Under the pieces are notes generated by a model. It ran no database searches and was not told the DNA's origin. It was given only the letters and a program-made list of their open reading frames with translations. The position numbers were made by a program, and so were the translations under genes. A stretch of DNA of 64,000 nucleotides from a virus. Each line of letters opens with the position of its first letter. Position 1 is the first letter of the stretch. The stretch covers positions 19,935 through 83,934 of the IMG/VR virus record IMGVR_UViG_3300017968_001235. One strand, 5' to 3'. This document shows, piece after piece, positions 1 through 7,525 of the stretch.

Positions 1-1
1 T

Positions 2-274
2 AGTTGGATTAGAAGTATTAGTTGGGGATATGTTTTTAATAAAGTTGGTGAAACTTTAGAAATAAAAAGAGGAGACCCACTATGTTATGTTAAGTTTACT
101 ACACCAAAATTAACTGAAAATATTAAATTGGTTGAGTGTGAACTTACCCCAGAAGTTATAAAAGAACTTGAACGAAAAGACTACTTGACACAGTTTAAAA
201 AAGGTGGTATAATAAACTTAATGCGTCGAGCACTTAAACTTAGACCAAAACGATTAATTAAGGTGGTGAAATAA
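2..274 (+). CDS. C-terminal part of an unrecognised phage protein (5' end outside window)
   Basis: The frame is open from the left edge and ends at TAA 272-274, giving the last 90 residues of a protein whose start lies outside the window. The visible part has a Trp/aromatic-rich beginning (SWIRSISWGYVF), a central GDPLCYVKF segment and a strongly basic C-terminus ending in RLIKVVK. It abuts the HIT gene, whose ATG follows one base after the stop, so both probably share a transcript. I do not recognise the family and assign no function. Confidence 0.6.
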   Translation, partial: SWIRSISWGYVFNKVGETLEIKRGDPLCYVKFTTPKLTENIKLVECELTPEVIKELERKDYLTQFKKGGIINLMRRALKLRPKRLIKVVK

Positions 275-275
275 T

Positions 276-695
276 ATGGATACTTTAGAAAAAGCACAAG
301 CAGACGGTAGAGCACCGTGGTCAGATGTTGTTTATGATACAAGAGATTTTGTAGTATATAACGACAAATTTCCTGTAACACCAGGACACACTTTAGTTGT
401 ACCTAAGGAAAACTTGGACGAAGAAATACTACGTTGTTTTAAATTTGCACTAGCAATGGGTAAACAAAATGTAGAAGCAGACAACGACATCACAGGATAT
501 AACATTGGTATTAACATTGGTGCTAGTGCAGGCCAAACTTGTATGTATCCACACGTTCATTTAATTTTTAGACGTGACGGTGATATGGACGATCCTAAAG
601 GTGGTGTTCGAGGCGTTCTTCCCACAAAACAAAAATACCAAACAAGAGATCCTAAACAACCAAGTTTATTTCAAGATATGGGAGATTGTGTTTAA
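276..695 (+). CDS. HIT-family nucleotide-binding protein
   Basis: Histidine-triad proteins are nucleotidyl hydrolases or transferases acting on nucleotide conjugates. The 139-residue length fits a single HIT domain. The signature is near residues 91-100, where YPHVHLIFRR stands where the family normally has H-x-H-x-H: the middle, nucleophilic His (H93) and the third His (H95) are present but the first is a Tyr (Y91). The following DPKGGVRGVLPTKQKY tail is typical of the bacterial and phage HIT branch. An AAGGTGGTG Shine-Dalgarno precedes the ATG. The stop overlaps the next ATG (TAATG), suggesting translational coupling to the SGNH-like gene. The family call is firm; the substrate is unknown. 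Confidence 0.88.
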   Translation: MDTLEKAQADGRAPWSDVVYDTRDFVVYNDKFPVTPGHTLVVPKENLDEEILRCFKFALAMGKQNVEADNDITGYNIGINIGASAGQTCMYPHVHLIFRRDGDMDDPKGGVRGVLPTKQKYQTRDPKQPSLFQDMGDCV

Positions 696-1546
696 TGAGT
701 AGAATTGTTGCACTAGGGTGTAGTCATACATCAGGTTACCATATTGGCGACTTGCCTCCTAATGAACAAGACTGGAATTTAGAAAACTGGAAGTTTTCTG
801 GTAAATGGAACGACAACAACTGGGCAGAGTTTTATATTAACAGCAAAGGTAAAGATGGTGCCATCTTTGCAAATCCATCAAACGGCTGGTGGGAATATAG
901 CGAATGGCTTTCACATCTTTTTAAAACGTATGACGATATTGAAGAAGTAGTTGTACAACAAACATATTGGAATCGTTTTAGACTATGTATGCAGTACCCA
1001 CAACACTACGAAAAGATGATTCCTTTAGATGAACTATATGAATTAGAAACTACAAAAGGAAATATTGATTGCTGGATTAAACGAATACACAACGAAGCAC
1101 AAGATGTATTTGATATACCTATGCAAAGTTATGCTCAAGACTTCCAAAAAAATTGTCAATTTACAGTTAAATTTCATCCAAGGTTTATGATGGGCGATCC
1201 CGATCTAAGAACACAACCATACATGACTGTAAAGACTTGGATGGAGTTAATGAACCTAAAAGCACAACGTGAGTTTTTAAAAGAACTATATATCTTACAA
1301 GAACTTTGTCGCAATAACAATGCGAAACTGAAAATTTTTGCGTTAAACAAATGGACTTGGATTCCAGACAACTTAAATGATTATTTTAATTTTGATTTGG
1401 TTGAAGTTGCAAAAGATAACGTAGAAGATTGGTTTCTACAACACAAAGATATTAATGTAGGAACCAAAACAATTGATGATGAACATTATGATGTTGATAT
1501 TCATCAAATTATTGGCACAGACTATATGAAAGACCAATTTAAGTAG
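695..1546 (+). CDS. SGNH/GDSL-like hydrolase-type protein
   Basis: The N-terminus reads MSRIVALGCSHTSGYHIGD, in which a beta strand leads into a GCSHT block resembling the GDS nucleophile motif of SGNH esterases. A late DVDIHQ (Asp-x-x-His) could supply the rest of a catalytic triad. SGNH enzymes commonly remove or add acyl groups on glycans. The protein has 283 residues. An in-frame ATG exists 9 bases upstream, but GGAG at about 681-684 is well spaced only for the ATG at 695, which overlaps the HIT stop codon. Related-looking proteins are encoded at 4019, 35060 and 38444. Function is inferred from motifs only; it could be a catalytically dead relative. Confidence 0.6.
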   Translation: MSRIVALGCSHTSGYHIGDLPPNEQDWNLENWKFSGKWNDNNWAEFYINSKGKDGAIFANPSNGWWEYSEWLSHLFKTYDDIEEVVVQQTYWNRFRLCMQYPQHYEKMIPLDELYELETTKGNIDCWIKRIHNEAQDVFDIPMQSYAQDFQKNCQFTVKFHPRFMMGDPDLRTQPYMTVKTWMELMNLKAQREFLKELYILQELCRNNNAKLKIFALNKWTWIPDNLNDYFNFDLVEVAKDNVEDWFLQHKDINVGTKTIDDEHYDVDIHQIIGTDYMKDQFK

Positions 1547-1558
1547 AAAGGAAAAACA

Positions 1559-1768
1559 ATGCCAGAATATAACAGAGAAAACATGATTGAAGCAATCAAA
1601 GAACACGCAAAAGGACACATTGCCAAACACGCAATGAATGTAGAAGTGTATTTGAAAAATTCAGCAGGCGTAGGTGAGCATCCGGACGTTTTGGAAGCCG
1701 TTGAAAAAGAACTGAAAGTTATTGCAGAATATCATGATCAGTTAGAAGTATTGAACAAATATTTTTAA
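1559..1768 (+). CDS. Small helical hypothetical protein
   Basis: A 69-residue, charged and mostly helical protein with no recognisable domain. It follows the SGNH-like gene after 12 bases, with an AAAGGA Shine-Dalgarno directly upstream of the ATG. It is the last gene before a strong sigma70-like promoter at 1787-1815, so it probably ends the transcript coming from the left. No function is assigned. Confidence 0.6.
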   Translation: MPEYNRENMIEAIKEHAKGHIAKHAMNVEVYLKNSAGVGEHPDVLEAVEKELKVIAEYHDQLEVLNKYF

Positions 1769-1786
1769 TATTCGTGTATAATATAC

Positions 1787-1815
1787 TTGACAAAAACCTA
1801 AATAAAGTATATAAT
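1787..1815 (+). promoter_or_regulatory. Consensus sigma70 promoter upstream of folE
   Basis: TTGACA at 1787-1792, a 17-base spacer and TATAAT at 1810-1815 match the bacterial consensus at all 12 positions. It lies in the 91-base gap before folE and would start about 40 bases upstream of its start codon. In a T4-like phage this suggests early transcription by host RNA polymerase of the folE-queE block. Confidence 0.85.
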
Positions 1816-1859
1816 GTAAACTATATTAGACATCCACGTCTATAACTCGGAGAGATAAA

Positions 1860-2543
1860 TTGAGCAAAAGTAAACAAGTAAAACAAAAATTAGAAGATGC
1901 TGGCATCCGCTATTGGGCAGGTGACAACATCTCCGAAGTCTTACAAAAAGGCGATAAAGAAGAACTAATTGAAGAGGCTACACTAGCATTTGAAAATGTT
2001 CTTGATACATTGGTAATTGATCGTCATAATGATCCTAATTCAAAAGGTACCGCAAGACGTCTTGCAAAGATGTACTTTAACGAATTAATGCAAGGACGTT
2101 ATGATCCAATTCCACCAGCAACTGCATTTCCTAATGATAGCGAAGATAGATATGAAGGTATGCTTGTAGTTCGTAGCGAACTTAAGAGTGTATGTTCACA
2201 TCATCATCAACCAGTAACTGGCGTAGCATACATTGGTATTATTGCCGCTAATAAACTTATTGGACTATCTAAGTATACACGTATTGCACAATGGTGTGCT
2301 AGACGTGGTACTCTGCAAGAAGAACTTGCAAATGATATTGCTCGTGAAATACAGAAAGCAACTGATGCCGAACACTTAGGTGTGTATATTCAAGCAACAC
2401 ATGGTTGTTGTGAGAATCGTGGTATTATGGCAACTAGTAGTTTAACACAAACTACAGTACTAAAAGGTGCTTTTAAAGACGATGCAGGTACTAAGAAAGA
2501 ATTTATGGACAATATCAAATTACAACAGGAGTTTGCCTGCTAA
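1860..2543 (+). CDS. folE: GTP cyclohydrolase I (FolE)
   Basis: Converts GTP to 7,8-dihydroneopterin triphosphate, the first step of both folate and 7-deazaguanine (preQ0/queuosine) synthesis. The zinc-site motif CSHHHQP (C112, H115) and the later HGCCENRG (C183) match the Cys-His-Cys ligands of the family, and IGLSKYTRIAQWCARR is the conserved substrate-pocket region. At 227 residues it is a normal length. The start is TTG with GGAGAG at 1849-1854; no better ATG is available. It overlaps the next small gene by one base and sits two genes before queE, so phage 7-deazaguanine synthesis is more likely than folate supply. QueD and QueC are not in this window. Confidence 0.93.
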   Translation: MSKSKQVKQKLEDAGIRYWAGDNISEVLQKGDKEELIEEATLAFENVLDTLVIDRHNDPNSKGTARRLAKMYFNELMQGRYDPIPPATAFPNDSEDRYEGMLVVRSELKSVCSHHHQPVTGVAYIGIIAANKLIGLSKYTRIAQWCARRGTLQEELANDIAREIQKATDAEHLGVYIQATHGCCENRGIMATSSLTQTTVLKGAFKDDAGTKKEFMDNIKLQQEFAC

Positions 2544-2734
2544 TGCCTATTCCAGAAAAAGTATTTGTTCCGGCACCTAAAGATCCAGGCAAAGGACATT
2601 TTTATGTAAGTTTAATTAAAAGCGGATTACGTTTAGCAGGTTGCTTAGTAGCCGCTTACACAGGATCAGTGGTAGCACTAGCATTATTTTTTGCTGTTGC
2701 TGAGTTCCTTGGTATTGCAGAGGAGATTGTTTAA
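2543..2734 (+). CDS. Small single-span membrane protein
   Basis: A 63-residue protein with a Pro/Lys-rich N-terminus and a hydrophobic segment at about residues 29-60 (rich in Leu, Ala, Val and Phe) that should span the membrane once. It is translationally coupled on both sides: its ATG overlaps the folE stop and its TAA overlaps the queE ATG. CAGGAG upstream serves as ribosome site. Sitting inside the folE-queE pair is unusual for a membrane protein, but I cannot link it to that pathway. Confidence 0.6.
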   Translation: MPIPEKVFVPAPKDPGKGHFYVSLIKSGLRLAGCLVAAYTGSVVALALFFAVAEFLGIAEEIV

Positions 2735-3627
2735 TGAAGTTACGATATAGTGAAGCATTTTATAGTGTACAAGGCGAAGGACGTTTTGTTGGCGTACCTT
2801 CTGTTTTCTTGCGTACATTTGGTTGTAACTTTCGTTGTATGAACTTTGGTCTAGACAAGCACCCTAATAGAGCAGAAAAACTAGAACAAGGTATTAAGTA
2901 TAATCCAGAAGTAAAACAATTACTTGATGATGGTATTTTAGACAAGGTAAATAAGTTTGAAGATTTACCTATTGTGCATACAGGTTGCGATACCTATGCA
3001 AGTATCTATCCAGAATTTAAGAAGTATATGAAAGACCACACAGTTGACGAAGTAGTTGACTATGTGCTAAGTCTTACTCCACAAGGTAAGTGGACGATGG
3101 ATAATGGACAGGATGTTCATTTTATACTAACAGGCGGTGAACCTTTGCTAGGGTGGCAGAGGTTATATATGGACCTATTTAAACACCCTCGTATGGAGGA
3201 TTTGAAAAATGTTACGTTTGAAACAAATACAACACAGTCTCTCAGAGATGATTTCCGAGAGTATCTCAACAACGAAAGATCATTTCATATCACTTGGTCG
3301 TGCAGTCCGAAACTTTCCGTTAGCGGAGAGCCTTGGGATACTGCTATCAAGCCTGACATTGCTAGGCAGTACTTTGATGTACCTAATAGTAGTATGTATT
3401 TCAAGTTTGTTGTGGCTACCGAAGAAGATGTGGATGAAGTTACAAAAGCAGTTGAACAATACAGAGCAGAAGGAATCGATGTTCCGGTCTATGTTATGCC
3501 GCTTGGGGGTAGGTCAGAAGAATACAGCCTCAACACAAGAGGAGTCGCAACACTGGCAATGGAGCGAGGCTGGCGCTATACACCCAGACTACACGTCGAC
3601 ATCTTCGGAAACGCCTGGGGAACATAA
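2734..3627 (+). CDS. queE: 7-carboxy-7-deazaguanine synthase (QueE), phage form with split cysteine motif
   Basis: A radical SAM enzyme that contracts 6-carboxytetrahydropterin to 7-carboxy-7-deazaguanine. The N-terminus SEAFYSVQGEG is the QueE signature, TGGEP (residues 133-137) is the SAM-contacting motif, and the C-terminus RLHVDIFGNAWGT is typical of the family. The iron-sulfur cysteines are unusually spaced: C31 and C35 are followed not by a Cys two residues on but by an insertion of about 49 residues before C85, in GCDTYAS, which aligns with the normal CDT. At 297 residues it is longer than bacterial QueE. GGAG upstream and the TAATG overlap fix the start. Codon choice becomes richer in C/G-ending codons after about 3237, where a second frame overlaps. 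Confidence 0.9.
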   Translation: MKLRYSEAFYSVQGEGRFVGVPSVFLRTFGCNFRCMNFGLDKHPNRAEKLEQGIKYNPEVKQLLDDGILDKVNKFEDLPIVHTGCDTYASIYPEFKKYMKDHTVDEVVDYVLSLTPQGKWTMDNGQDVHFILTGGEPLLGWQRLYMDLFKHPRMEDLKNVTFETNTTQSLRDDFREYLNNERSFHITWSCSPKLSVSGEPWDTAIKPDIARQYFDVPNSSMYFKFVVATEEDVDEVTKAVEQYRAEGIDVPVYVMPLGGRSEEYSLNTRGVATLAMERGWRYTPRLHVDIFGNAWGT

Positions 3628-3670
3628 GCCAGAAACACTAGACGAAAAAGCAAGAAAGGCAGGACTATGA
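3209..3670 (+). CDS. Candidate overprinted gene in the +1 frame of queE
   Basis: A 153-codon frame, shifted +1 relative to queE, stays open across the 3' third of queE and 43 bases beyond its stop. Three things argue for translation. A GGAGG at about 3195-3199 sits 9 bases before its ATG. Its TGA overlaps the ATG of the next gene (ATGATGG), filling an otherwise empty gap. Its tail, encoded mostly outside queE, reads KPETLDEKARKAGL, like ordinary phage protein. Residues 42-70 are hydrophobic and followed by a basic stretch, so it might be a small membrane protein. Against it: +1 frames of AT-rich genes often look hydrophobic, and SD-like sites occur by chance. No family is recognised. Confidence 0.33.
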   Translation: MLRLKQIQHSLSEMISESISTTKDHFISLGRAVRNFPLAESLGILLSSLTLLGSTLMYLIVVCISSLLWLPKKMWMKLQKQLNNTEQKESMFRSMLCRLGVGQKNTASTQEESQHWQWSEAGAIHPDYTSTSSETPGEHKPETLDEKARKAGL

Positions 3671-4032
3671 TGGAAAAACTAAAAAACCTTTTTAAAGGCA
3701 AAACAAAAGATAAAAAACTTACACACCGTGAAGCATTAGAAGAAGAAAAGAAATCAGCAACTAAGGCAAAAAAACCTTGGGTTGGTGTAATTGATACACA
3801 AGTTAATAACAATGATATCAAGAACGGCTTCTTCGAACTTGATTGGAATAATGAATTTATTGAGCAACTTATTGATGCAGGATATAAAGGCGAATCGCAA
3901 GAAGAAATTGTAGACGGTTGGTTTAAAGACGTTGCTAGAAATGTACTTCAAGAAGGAGGATATGATCCTAACAGAGGTGCAGGACACATTAAAATTGTTT
4001 CAAGAGAAGACGGTAAAAGTGAAGCATCCTAG
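3667..4032 (+). CDS. Hypothetical protein, charged N-terminus
   Basis: A 121-residue protein: a Lys/Glu-rich first 35 residues, likely helical or disordered, then a compact domain with WVGVIDTQVNN and FFELDWNNEFI segments. I do not recognise the family. Two ATGs stand in tandem at the start; the first overlaps the stop of the candidate overprinted gene. It overlaps the next SGNH-like gene by 14 bases if that gene starts at GTG 4019. Confidence 0.65.
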   Translation: MMEKLKNLFKGKTKDKKLTHREALEEEKKSATKAKKPWVGVIDTQVNNNDIKNGFFELDWNNEFIEQLIDAGYKGESQEEIVDGWFKDVARNVLQEGGYDPNRGAGHIKIVSREDGKSEAS

Positions 4033-4969
4033 TTTTAAAATTATAAGCGATACAGGTTCAAGAAACGGTATAGGACATAAACATCAAAGCACCAATGTAA
4101 CAGATGGTGCTAAAATTTATGCTAGAGAATGTCCTACCAAGCCAAATTGGATATCTGCAAAAAATACAGAATTATTTGTTAAAAGAAGAAAATCTACTTT
4201 ACTAATCTGTATTGGCGAAAGTTGGACTTATGGAGATAACTTTGCTCCACACGTACAAAGTGGGCAAGGCATAGATGATCCTTTTTATAGACTTAATAAT
4301 TGTTTCGCAGGCTATTGTGCAAAGATGCTCGATGCTGATCTTTTGCTGTCGGCAGTTCCGGGCAACTGTAATCAAAATATGATGCACGACCTTGATAGGT
4401 TATTAGAAGAATATAATACCAAATATGAAACAATACGTGTTATATTTCAATTAACTAGTCCAGGAAGAGATAGTTCTGAAACTTACGATTGGTACTCAAA
4501 CCTTAAAGGATATGATTTTTTATTTACAAGTAAAATTCAAGTAGATCCAAAAGCATCAACAAAGGAATGGTTTGAACTTTATGACCAAATGATGCTGGAA
4601 GAATTCGATCGAATTTTAAAATCATACGTAAATGTAGATGGGTTAATTTGGAAAAACTTTAACGAATTTCTGGTTGACTTTTCTAGCGATTCGTTTATAA
4701 TAGTAAAATGTCCATGGGTAAGACATTGTGCTATGATGCATGGTAAACAAATTGAATTACCCTGGTGTAACGAAGCAGGTTGGTGGACCCAACACTATAA
4801 GAGATTTGGTAACTTTGAATACAATACAGAAATCATGACGAAGGATCTAGATAAACTAAATGAATCAACAGATCTACTTAATAGAAGTAGCATTAACGGA
4901 TTTCATCCTAAAGAAAGTTATCATATGCTTTGGGCAAGTCATTTAATATTTAACAGCACATGGGTTTAA
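4019..4969 (+). CDS. SGNH-like hydrolase-type protein
   Basis: The core begins LLICIGESWTYGDNF, a strand followed by a GES block in the place of the SGNH GDS motif; a VPGNCNQNMMHDL segment resembles the second conserved block, and GFHPKESYH near the C-terminus could bring the catalytic His. The frame is open upstream to an ATG at 3932, but that would overlap the previous gene by about 100 bases. GTG at 4019 gives a 316-residue protein with a natural 14-base overlap, so I prefer it, with reservation since the ribosome site is weak. A surface-glycan esterase role is only an inference. Confidence 0.55.
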   Translation: MKHPSFKIISDTGSRNGIGHKHQSTNVTDGAKIYARECPTKPNWISAKNTELFVKRRKSTLLICIGESWTYGDNFAPHVQSGQGIDDPFYRLNNCFAGYCAKMLDADLLLSAVPGNCNQNMMHDLDRLLEEYNTKYETIRVIFQLTSPGRDSSETYDWYSNLKGYDFLFTSKIQVDPKASTKEWFELYDQMMLEEFDRILKSYVNVDGLIWKNFNEFLVDFSSDSFIIVKCPWVRHCAMMHGKQIELPWCNEAGWWTQHYKRFGNFEYNTEIMTKDLDKLNESTDLLNRSSINGFHPKESYHMLWASHLIFNSTWV

Positions 4970-4970
4970 A

Positions 4971-5957
4971 ATGAAGTATGTACTAGTAGACACAGCAAAC
5001 ACTTTCTTTCGTGCAAGACACGTCATTAGAGGCGATCTTGATACTAAAGTAGGTATGGCTTTTCATATTACATTAAACAGCATTAAAAAGGCATGGAATG
5101 ACTTTGATGCTGATCATATTGTATTTTGTCTAGAAGGTCGTAGTTGGCGTAAAGATTTTTACGAGCCTTATAAACGTAATAGACAAGAATCTCGTGATGC
5201 ACTTACAGAATCACAACAAGAAGAAGAAAAAGTCTTTTGGGAAACCTTTGACGAGTTTAAAGACTTTGTAACTACAAAAACAAACTGTACAGTATTACAA
5301 CACCCTGAACTAGAAGCAGATGATTTAATTGCTGGTTGGATTGATTATCATCCTGATGACGAACACGTAATTATTTCTACTGATGGTGACTTTGCACAAC
5401 TTATTAGTCCCAAAGTTACACAATACAACGGTGTAAGTAATACAATTATTACACACGAAGGTTATTTTGACGACAAGAAGCGAGAGCCTATTGTTGATAA
5501 AAAGACAGGTGAACCTAAAGAAGCACCTAATCCTGAATGGCTATTATTTGAAAAATGTATGCGTGGTGATACAAGCGATAACGTGTTTAGTGCTTATCCA
5601 GGTGTACGTAAAAAAGGTACTAAGAACAAAGTAGGTATGCTTGAAGCATTTGCAGATAAGAGTACAAAAGGATACAATTGGAACAACCTAATGTTACAAC
5701 GTTGGGTTGATCATGAAGGCGTTGAACATAGAGTTCTTGATGATTATAATCGTAACGTATTACTTTGTGATCTTAGGGCACAACCTGAGAACATTAAAGA
5801 AAAGATTAAGAACACTATACAAGAAAACGCACAACCAAAAACTATTCAGCAGGTTGGACTTAGATTAATGAAGTTCTGTGCTATTTACGATATGCAAAGA
5901 ATTTCAGATAATGCACAACAATATGCTGAACCATTACAAGCGAGGTATCCAGTATGA
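4971..5957 (+). CDS. FEN-family 5'-3' exonuclease / phage RNase H
   Basis: Related to T4 RNase H and the 5' nuclease of DNA polymerase I, which remove RNA primers and flaps during lagging-strand replication. Metal-binding acidic motifs appear in family order: D7 in VLVDTANTFFRA, ELEADDLIAGW, STDGDFAQL and MRGDTSDN, the last leading into the helix-hairpin-helix region. Length (328 residues) is close to T4 RNase H. It starts one base after the preceding stop with only a weak ribosome site, and its stop overlaps the next ATG, so it is probably translated as part of a chain of coupled genes. Confidence 0.88.
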   Translation: MKYVLVDTANTFFRARHVIRGDLDTKVGMAFHITLNSIKKAWNDFDADHIVFCLEGRSWRKDFYEPYKRNRQESRDALTESQQEEEKVFWETFDEFKDFVTTKTNCTVLQHPELEADDLIAGWIDYHPDDEHVIISTDGDFAQLISPKVTQYNGVSNTIITHEGYFDDKKREPIVDKKTGEPKEAPNPEWLLFEKCMRGDTSDNVFSAYPGVRKKGTKNKVGMLEAFADKSTKGYNWNNLMLQRWVDHEGVEHRVLDDYNRNVLLCDLRAQPENIKEKIKNTIQENAQPKTIQQVGLRLMKFCAIYDMQRISDNAQQYAEPLQARYPV

Positions 5958-6430
5958 CATCTTTAAAAGCAAACGAAATTTTAAAAAACAAGTTTTGGAT
6001 TATTGAAGATAATAACGATAATAAATTAGGTACATTGTCTAAAGATGCAGACAATAGATTCATGTACAGTTGCGATACAGGAAGTTATCTGTACGATAAT
6101 AAAACACAAGTTGAAAAGAAACTAGGCGGTATTGTTTGGAATAAAACTACAATTAGTGACAGTAACCCTGCATCAAAAGAAATCTATGGATTGCCAACTA
6201 GTACAGTACCATATAACGAAATGTATGATGTAAAACGTAAGTTTGGACTATTTACAAAAAGTAAAAAGTCTAAAAGTTTATATTGTGCAGGTTATTTTTG
6301 TATTCATTTTGAAAAGGGTTGGGTTAAGAGTTTTTGTCCTAAATTAGTAACACTTGAAAAATATGAATATAGCGGTCCATTTAAAACAGAAATGGAAATG
6401 CGTTCGGAGTTAAGTCGTGTCAACCGTTAA
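5954..6430 (+). CDS. Conserved-type phage hypothetical protein
   Basis: A 158-residue protein containing several aromatic strand segments (MYSCDTGSYLYDN, YCAGYFCIHFEKGW) and four cysteines but no recognised catalytic motif. It follows the FEN nuclease with a 4-base ATGA overlap, GAGG serving as ribosome site, and overlaps the next frame by 14 bases. Its place next to a replication nuclease may hint at a DNA-related role, but nothing in the sequence proves this. Confidence 0.65.
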   Translation: MTSLKANEILKNKFWIIEDNNDNKLGTLSKDADNRFMYSCDTGSYLYDNKTQVEKKLGGIVWNKTTISDSNPASKEIYGLPTSTVPYNEMYDVKRKFGLFTKSKKSKSLYCAGYFCIHFEKGWVKSFCPKLVTLEKYEYSGPFKTEMEMRSELSRVNR

Positions 6431-6662
6431 ACCATTAAACACTATACCTTTACAACAGTTTATAGATCGTGTTAAGGGTGCTGATGCAAGTAAAGCACCT
6501 GAAGTTAAATTGCCTATAGCAGATGCTAAAGCATTGGCTTTGACACTAGGATCTATAATGTCTAGATTACATGGTGATCTAGAGAAACTAGTCTACGAAA
6601 AGAACAATACAGAAGAAGTCATTAACGTTACCGTCGACGGCGGTAGCACAGACTGGAAATAA
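6417..6662 (+). CDS. Small hypothetical protein
   Basis: An 81-residue protein, acidic and helical in the middle (residues 20-65), ending TVDGGSTDWK. It starts at a GTG inside the end of the previous gene; no ATG is available nearby. No function recognised. Confidence 0.55.
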   Translation: MSTVKPLNTIPLQQFIDRVKGADASKAPEVKLPIADAKALALTLGSIMSRLHGDLEKLVYEKNNTEEVINVTVDGGSTDWK

Positions 6663-6687
6663 ACTACGCATATTACTCTCTCTTTTG

Positions 6688-6695
6688 GATAAATA
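6688..6695 (+). promoter_or_regulatory. T4-type late promoter-like octamer (GATAAATA)
   Basis: GATAAATA differs from the T4 late consensus TATAAATA only at the first base and lies 19 bases before the ATG at 6715. The same variant is found on the minus strand at 48194-48201 upstream of a fibre gene, which supports it as a genuine late element. Confidence 0.45.
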
Positions 6696-6714
6696 CATTA
6701 GTGAGAGAAAAGAT

Positions 6715-7005
6715 ATGAGTAGACCAAAACCAACAGTTCTTTTAGAACACGTTAATAAAAAAACATACAGGACTGAGCAAGTGCTTCAGGCTGAAGCCAT
6801 TTGGGCTGTGTTTTATCAGAACAAACCATTCAATTTAAAGTCAGCAAATATGCTAACTAACTATCCCGGACCAAAATATAAGAAAGTGTCTTTTTCGAAT
6901 CCAGGACACGCACACAACCTAGCAAAGAAATTAAACGATATGTTTAATTGCAGTGATTTTGATGTAGTCAAACTCACCCAAGGCGAAATAGTAAAAGAAG
7001 ATTAA
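6715..7005 (+). CDS. Hypothetical phage protein
   Basis: A 96-residue basic protein starting MSRPKPTVLLEHVN. A TTG 30 bases upstream would extend it, but the ATG at 6715 has a GAGAG ribosome site and leaves room for the late-promoter-like element. The sequence has QVLQAEAIWAVFYQNKPFNL and a Pro/Gly-rich NYPGPKYKKVSFSNPGHA segment; such small proteins are common in marine T4-like phages, without known function. Confidence 0.6.
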   Translation: MSRPKPTVLLEHVNKKTYRTEQVLQAEAIWAVFYQNKPFNLKSANMLTNYPGPKYKKVSFSNPGHAHNLAKKLNDMFNCSDFDVVKLTQGEIVKED

Positions 7006-7006
7006 A

Positions 7007-7402
7007 ATGAACTGGAAAGAAACCTATACAAAGGTATTCTTAAAACAAGCCGGTATTAGTATTAACGAAAGTACTATGAAAGAGTATATGCCGCTTTGGT
7101 GGCAAAATACTAGAGAAAAGACTTCGGGTGGATTACGTCTTACAGACGAAGGTATGATGTTTTTGATGGAAACATTAGAACTAGCAACATACGAAATTCC
7201 ATTTCCGCCCGATTTTAGAATGACTACCCAAGTTGTAATATTCTTAGATAAATTTATTGACTGTCCTTACTATATTACAAACAAAAGTATTACAGTTACA
7301 AGTGAAAAAAAGAGCATGGAATTGCACCTTTTTAGCGGAGATGTACGCAAGTACGGATTGGCAAAAGCACTCAAAAGAACAGAAGAACACGAAGATTCTT
7401 AA
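7007..7402 (+). CDS. Hypothetical phage protein
   Basis: A 131-residue soluble protein, last gene of the first plus-strand block. It begins one base after the preceding stop. Its C-terminal half (residues 60-130) looks like an alpha/beta fold containing the sequence TQVVIFLDKFIDCPYYI. No signature I recognise. The following gap of 123 bases carries a promoter for the MoxR gene. Confidence 0.62.
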   Translation: MNWKETYTKVFLKQAGISINESTMKEYMPLWWQNTREKTSGGLRLTDEGMMFLMETLELATYEIPFPPDFRMTTQVVIFLDKFIDCPYYITNKSITVTSEKKSMELHLFSGDVRKYGLAKALKRTEEHEDS

Positions 7403-7441
7403 TAAAAACCAAAAATATTTCCAAAATAATTAAAAAAAGAC

Positions 7442-7469
7442 TTGACTTTTATCCTAGTGATGCTATACT
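7442..7469 (+). promoter_or_regulatory. Sigma70-like promoter upstream of the MoxR-type ATPase
   Basis: TTGACT (7442-7447), a 16-base spacer and TATACT (7464-7469) give 10 of 12 consensus matches in an AT-rich 123-base intergenic gap. It lies 56 bases before the ATG at 7526. Confidence 0.65.
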
Positions 7470-7525
7470 ATATACATAGTTAGAAATTAACTATGGCACT
7501 GAAACAAAGATACGAGGAGTACAAA

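Noticed and set aside
3932-4018. Upstream extension of the SGNH-like gene to ATG 3932
   Set aside because: It would overlap the preceding gene by about 100 bases; GTG 4019 gives a normal short overlap.
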